Assembly (NCBI RefSeq): GCF_014127105.1
Contig: NZ_CP059902.1
Span: 1,273,001-1,337,000 of the forward strand
Direction of reading: 5' to 3'
From: Devosia sp. MC521
GTDB taxonomy: Bacteria; Pseudomonadota; Alphaproteobacteria; Rhizobiales; Devosiaceae
DNA: 64,000 bases
In this document: positions 61,451 through 64,000 of the stretch, piece by piece
How the letters are laid out: every line of letters starts with the position of its first letter
Position numbering within the stretch: position 1 is the stretch's first letter
The notes under the pieces: generated by a model
What the model saw: the letters and a program-made list of their open reading frames with translations, nothing else
The model's database searches: none
Told to the model about the DNA's origin: nothing
Position numbers and translations under genes: made by a program

Positions 61451-61906
61451 ATGCTCCCAAATCCGGTCGATGTTGCCATTCGCGTGGCGCGCGTTAAGGT
61501 TTCCCACCTCGAGGGTAGGGAGGATGATATGAAGCGCGACATGGAAGTAGTGCGGAAGGTTCTGAAAGCCATTCAGGACCGGGCAGACGCAAAGCCTGTC
61601 TATCTAGAGATCGACGGCATAGAGGATGACGTTGTTGCTCTGCACGTCGCTCTGCTGCATGAGGCCGGGTATATCAGAGGCATCGCTTTCACAACTCTCT
61701 CTGACCAGTTCGCGCGCATCGCAGTCCAAGATTTGACATGGCAAGGACATGAATTCGCCGGTGCGTTGCTGACCGATGACGGCACCTGGCAGAAGGTTAA
61801 AACCGCCTTTGGGCCAGAGAAGCTAGCAACCGCACCACTCAAGATGATTGAGAATGTTACCACTCAGGCTCTTACTGCATGGGCTATCAAGCAGATTGGG
61901 CTTTAA
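61451..61906 (+). CDS. DUF2513 prophage protein
   Basis: 151 residues from ATG 61451 (GGAGGTG 3 nt upstream); the internal ATG 61529 also has AGGGAGG and gives the usual family start MKRDMEVVRKVL. The core matches DUF2513: helical start, then HVALLHEAGYIRG, a beta stretch and the ending LTWQGHEFAGAL...WQKVKT. The family is common beside phage repressors, role unknown. It is read away from the leftward operon. Confidence 0.72.
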   Translation: MLPNPVDVAIRVARVKVSHLEGREDDMKRDMEVVRKVLKAIQDRADAKPVYLEIDGIEDDVVALHVALLHEAGYIRGIAFTTLSDQFARIAVQDLTWQGHEFAGALLTDDGTWQKVKTAFGPEKLATAPLKMIENVTTQALTAWAIKQIGL

Positions 61907-61979
61907 AGCGCTGCTACCAGAGTGCGGGGCAAAGAAAAACCCCGTGCAATGGCGGGGCATGATCATACGACAAATGCTC

Positions 61980-62013
61980 GAGAGCCCGCCTGTGGGGGTA
62001 TAGGCGGGCTCTC
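61980..62013. terminator. 12-bp stem-loop between DUF2513 and the next gene
   Basis: GAGAGCCCGCCT - GTGGGGGTAT - AGGCGGGCTCTC. It is 73 nt past the DUF2513 stop and 97 nt past the end of the convergent gene. No long T tract, so the direction is uncertain. Confidence 0.55.
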
Positions 62014-62109
62014 TGTGTCGAAATCCTTTGGAGGTCAACACCTTGAGCTTAGGCGGTGGGCTTTGAGCCCTATATAATACTTTGGACTAATGCGAGATAC
62101 AGCCCTGCT

Positions 62110-62322
62110 TTAGTGCTTGTCATCGGCAAGCGGAAGGCCATCTATCTCAGCCTCAAGGAGCCAAACAGCAGCTTGTCGTGGCGGAATTGTCGTTATGGTC
62201 TTGCTGACCATTTTGCCGTTGATGTTAGCGTGGATCATCGCGTTTTCCACGAAGTAGGTGGCCTTATATGTGGTTCCGTTTCTAGACACCTCTACCTCGT
62301 GGATCTGGTTTTCCTCGTCCAT
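62110..62322 (-). CDS. small prophage protein of unknown function
   Basis: 70 residues with GGAGG 7 nt before the ATG. Beta-rich pattern (QIHEVEVSRNGTTYKATYFV, MIHANINGKMVSKTI). Not recognised. The opposite-strand frame over the same bases has no ribosome-binding site and is a shadow. Confidence 0.65.
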   Translation of the reverse strand: MDEENQIHEVEVSRNGTTYKATYFVENAMIHANINGKMVSKTITTIPPRQAAVWLLEAEIDGLPLADDKH

Positions 62323-62383
62323 GGGAGTTCCTCCGTGCTATTGCGGGCATAGAACTCTGACTCCAGTGAAATGTAGAGGCAAG

Positions 62384-62413
62384 CAAAAAGCCCTACCGGT
62401 GAGGGTAGGGCTT
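62384..62413 (-). terminator. intrinsic terminator of the P63C gene
   Basis: On the minus strand AAGCCCTACC - CTCACC - GGTAGGGCTT then TTT, 47 nt after the stop. Confidence 0.8.
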
Positions 62414-62459
62414 GGTGAGGGCGAATAAGAAAGCGAATTCTCGCTAAATCGGCTTAGCG

Positions 62460-63374
62460 CTATTTTTCACTCGGCGGAGGTGCGAATAGATCGCCGGGAC
62501 CTGGAGGAAACTTTTTTGTAAACAGGCGGGTGAATTCAGACCAATCATCAGAGACACTAAGGAGCGTATTCACCGAAATTATCTGTCTTTCGAGATGTGG
62601 ATTGCCGATGTCAGTCGTTAGCAGCTCGTGATGATTATGTTTGCGACGTTTGGTGATTGGATCTCGCGGATTCTTCTCTCTTAGATCGTCAAGAACGCCG
62701 GTGGGGAGTTGTTCGTAGATCAGAGTATTAGTTAGTTTTCCTATATAAGCCGTACGAGCGTTTGACCCGGGCTTATACTCCCAGCCGCGCACCCTATGTA
62801 GGTTCTCATAAAAGGAATCCGGGAACCGCTTTGCCCAAGGAAGCAATTCTGGTGATACGTATGCGGCCAGAATTTTTTGGAGCTCGTCTCTTGCTCTCAC
62901 TTTCTGGTAGCCGGTAGCTTCGTCGACTAAAGCCACGATACCTACATTTAACAGCCCACGCAGCAGCATCCGTGCCTTCTCAGCTATATGCTTTTGCGGC
63001 TTAGCCAACTTCCCGGCTCTATCTGCATCGTCAAAGACAGCGCAAACTAACGGCAGTAGCTCTGCCGGATACCCAAAAGCCTTACCGCCTGTGGTGCGGC
63101 GGAACTCTATCTGACTTGACGTCACATATAACTCGCTAGGAATAAAGGGCTTTAGGTTCTTGGCAGTAAGAAACGCAGGCAGGTTGACGTCGCCATCGTA
63201 GTGTCCGCGCCCCTTGGCCTGTCTAGCTCTTCCTAGTGCGCGCATAACACCGCTTTGGGTTAATACTCGCCGCCCATCTTCGAGGACGTTACAGGGTATT
63301 TCAGCGTCTCCGATTACAAGGACACCATCATGGATGGCCTGAGGTATACTCGTGGTGGTCAAAGCATTAGTCAT
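62460..63374 (-). CDS. P63C-domain phage protein
   Basis: 304 residues from ATG 63374 (the frame opens at a TTG two codons up). Residues about 95-240 carry the P63C pattern: PAELLPLVCAVFDDADRAGK, GIVALVDEATGYQKVRARDE, PWAKRFPDSFYENLHRVRGW and YIGKLTNTLIYEQLPTGVL. P63C proteins are found in phages and prophages, often with antirepressor modules. Composition is A+T-richer than the host genes. Function unknown. Confidence 0.82.
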   Translation of the reverse strand: MTNALTTTSIPQAIHDGVLVIGDAEIPCNVLEDGRRVLTQSGVMRALGRARQAKGRGHYDGDVNLPAFLTAKNLKPFIPSELYVTSSQIEFRRTTGGKAFGYPAELLPLVCAVFDDADRAGKLAKPQKHIAEKARMLLRGLLNVGIVALVDEATGYQKVRARDELQKILAAYVSPELLPWAKRFPDSFYENLHRVRGWEYKPGSNARTAYIGKLTNTLIYEQLPTGVLDDLREKNPRDPITKRRKHNHHELLTTDIGNPHLERQIISVNTLLSVSDDWSEFTRLFTKKFPPGPGDLFAPPPSEK

Positions 63375-63716
63375 TCGCAACCAGCCTTTCTTATCAAAAG
63401 GTTACGTTAGTGCTCTCGGCAGAACACTGATTGCCAAATGGGGATTGACCACACCGTCAAAATCGTTAGAAGGTGCTCTTGCTACAGACGTCGCCCCCAA
63501 AGGCGGTTAAAAGAAAACGCCCGTACTCCGTAAAGAGTCGGGCGTTTCTTATTTCAGGCGATTCTCACGCACACGTCAACGTGATGCGTTCTTATTTTGT
63601 TTCGCTTGCGAAGGTCGGCCCTATTTCCTCCACTGGAACCAGCCGAAGAAACGCCGTCCAAAAGTTACATCGCCACTCTGTCTGGACGGCCCTTGCTAAG
63701 ATGCGTTTAGATTACG
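63375..63716. other. 340-bp gap inside the element
   Basis: No gene supported. It holds the hairpin at 63515-63547 and the probable promoter of the P63C gene. Confidence 0.4.
63511..63547 (-). terminator. hairpin terminator facing the rightmost gene
   Basis: AAACGCCCG-t-ACTC-CGTAAA-GAGT-CGGGCGTTT with T-rich flanks on both strands. On the minus strand it ends TTTTCTTTT and would stop transcripts of the gene at 63717. Confidence 0.7.
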
Positions 63717-64000
63717 CTACCTGCTTAATGTCTCATCGATCACTTGCAACGTCTTGCTGAAGCCGGCAAGGGAGCTGGATTTGTCTCGCGGGTAGTCATA
63801 AGGCCAGTCGTAATATCTGACGACCACTGTGGAGCCAACTTTCAGCTGCCCTATCAAACGCGAAGCGGGCACGCATCCCTCTCTGTCGGTTGAGACGGGA
63901 CTGTTATTGTCAACACGAATTTGAGCTGTGCGACCGGGGAAGTCGTGGCCAAAGGCGCAGACCTCTCGCGGCGTTTTGCTCTGACCAAAGTGCACAAACA
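63717..64000 (-). CDS. protein of unknown function (partial at right edge)
   Basis: At least 93 residues; the frame is open to the window edge, so the start may lie outside, although a GTG at 63995 exists. Visible features are QIRVDNNSPVSTDREGC, LIGQLKVGSTVVVRYYDWPY, a beta-rich pattern reminiscent of invasion-associated locus B-type or phage periplasmic proteins. No firm family. Confidence 0.55.
   Translation of the reverse strand, partial: FVHFGQSKTPREVCAFGHDFPGRTAQIRVDNNSPVSTDREGCVPASRLIGQLKVGSTVVVRYYDWPYDYPRDKSSSLAGFSKTLQVIDETLSR

Noticed and set aside
62056..62352. Plus-strand 98-codon frame
   Set aside because: The opposite-strand 70-residue gene has a strong ribosome-binding site and protein-like composition; this one has neither.

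Overview
The window looks like chromosome of an alphaproteobacterium of the order Hyphomicrobiales, most like the Devosia group. The pointers are a MipZ division ATPase, a DUF2842 protein, a COX15-type heme A synthase, the alaC - hom - glpX - recJ neighbourhood, an alphaproteobacterial RpoH promoter (CTTG-N17-CCTATTT) before lon, and moderately high G+C. The genus is inference; class and order are well supported.

Layout. 1-500: partial lipoprotein and tRNA-Pro. 0.7-7.5 kb: exopolysaccharide genes (undecaprenyl-phosphate sugar transferase, GT4 glycosyltransferase, Wza-like export lipoprotein, GumC/Wzz-like chain-length protein, NodB deacetylase). 7.5-14 kb: DUF2842, ctaA, rplM-rpsI, a dicarboxylate symporter, a cytochrome P450. 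14-20.2 kb: proteostasis block clpP, clpX, lon, with arginase between. 20.3-31.3 kb: GT1 glycosyltransferase, aminotransferase, RlmC methyltransferase, an orphan siderophore-binding protein behind a Fur-type box, an EamA transporter, homoserine dehydrogenase with an unusual N-terminal DNA-binding-like domain, glpX, recJ. 31.4-41.7 kb: CFA synthase, a three-gene small-protein/Rnk operon, tRNA-Glu, glyoxalase I, a double cold-shock protein, DUF192, hemolysin III, an ArsR regulator with a very long (Glu-Ala) repeat, mipZ and lrgAB. 42-49 kb: a low-G+C stand-alone gene with a nucleoside-deoxyribosyltransferase/TIR-like fold signature, a 34-bp tandem repeat, DUF1684, and a dipeptide-type ABC transporter operon whose first permease gene has a disturbed start. 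49-55.7 kb: FAD oxidoreductase, EF-hand peptide, TetR/MFS pair, and a large secreted metallopeptidase gene broken by an in-frame amber codon.

55.87 kb to the right edge is an integrated element (prophage or related). It begins with a 24-bp copy of a tRNA 3' end, followed by a tyrosine integrase and a tightly overlapping leftward operon of small phage-type genes (HNH nuclease, ASCH protein, several unknowns). Next come a divergent control region with operator-like repeats, a rightward DUF2513 gene, and a P63C-domain gene. The right end of the element lies outside the window.

Points most worth a second look: the HTH-Hom fusion; the 34-copy hexamer repeat inside the ArsR gene, whose promoter may be leaderless and self-operated; the nonsense-interrupted multidomain peptidase; the dppB start lesion; the NDT/TIR-like gene beside the tandem repeats; and the overlapping alternative hairpins before the Rnk operon.
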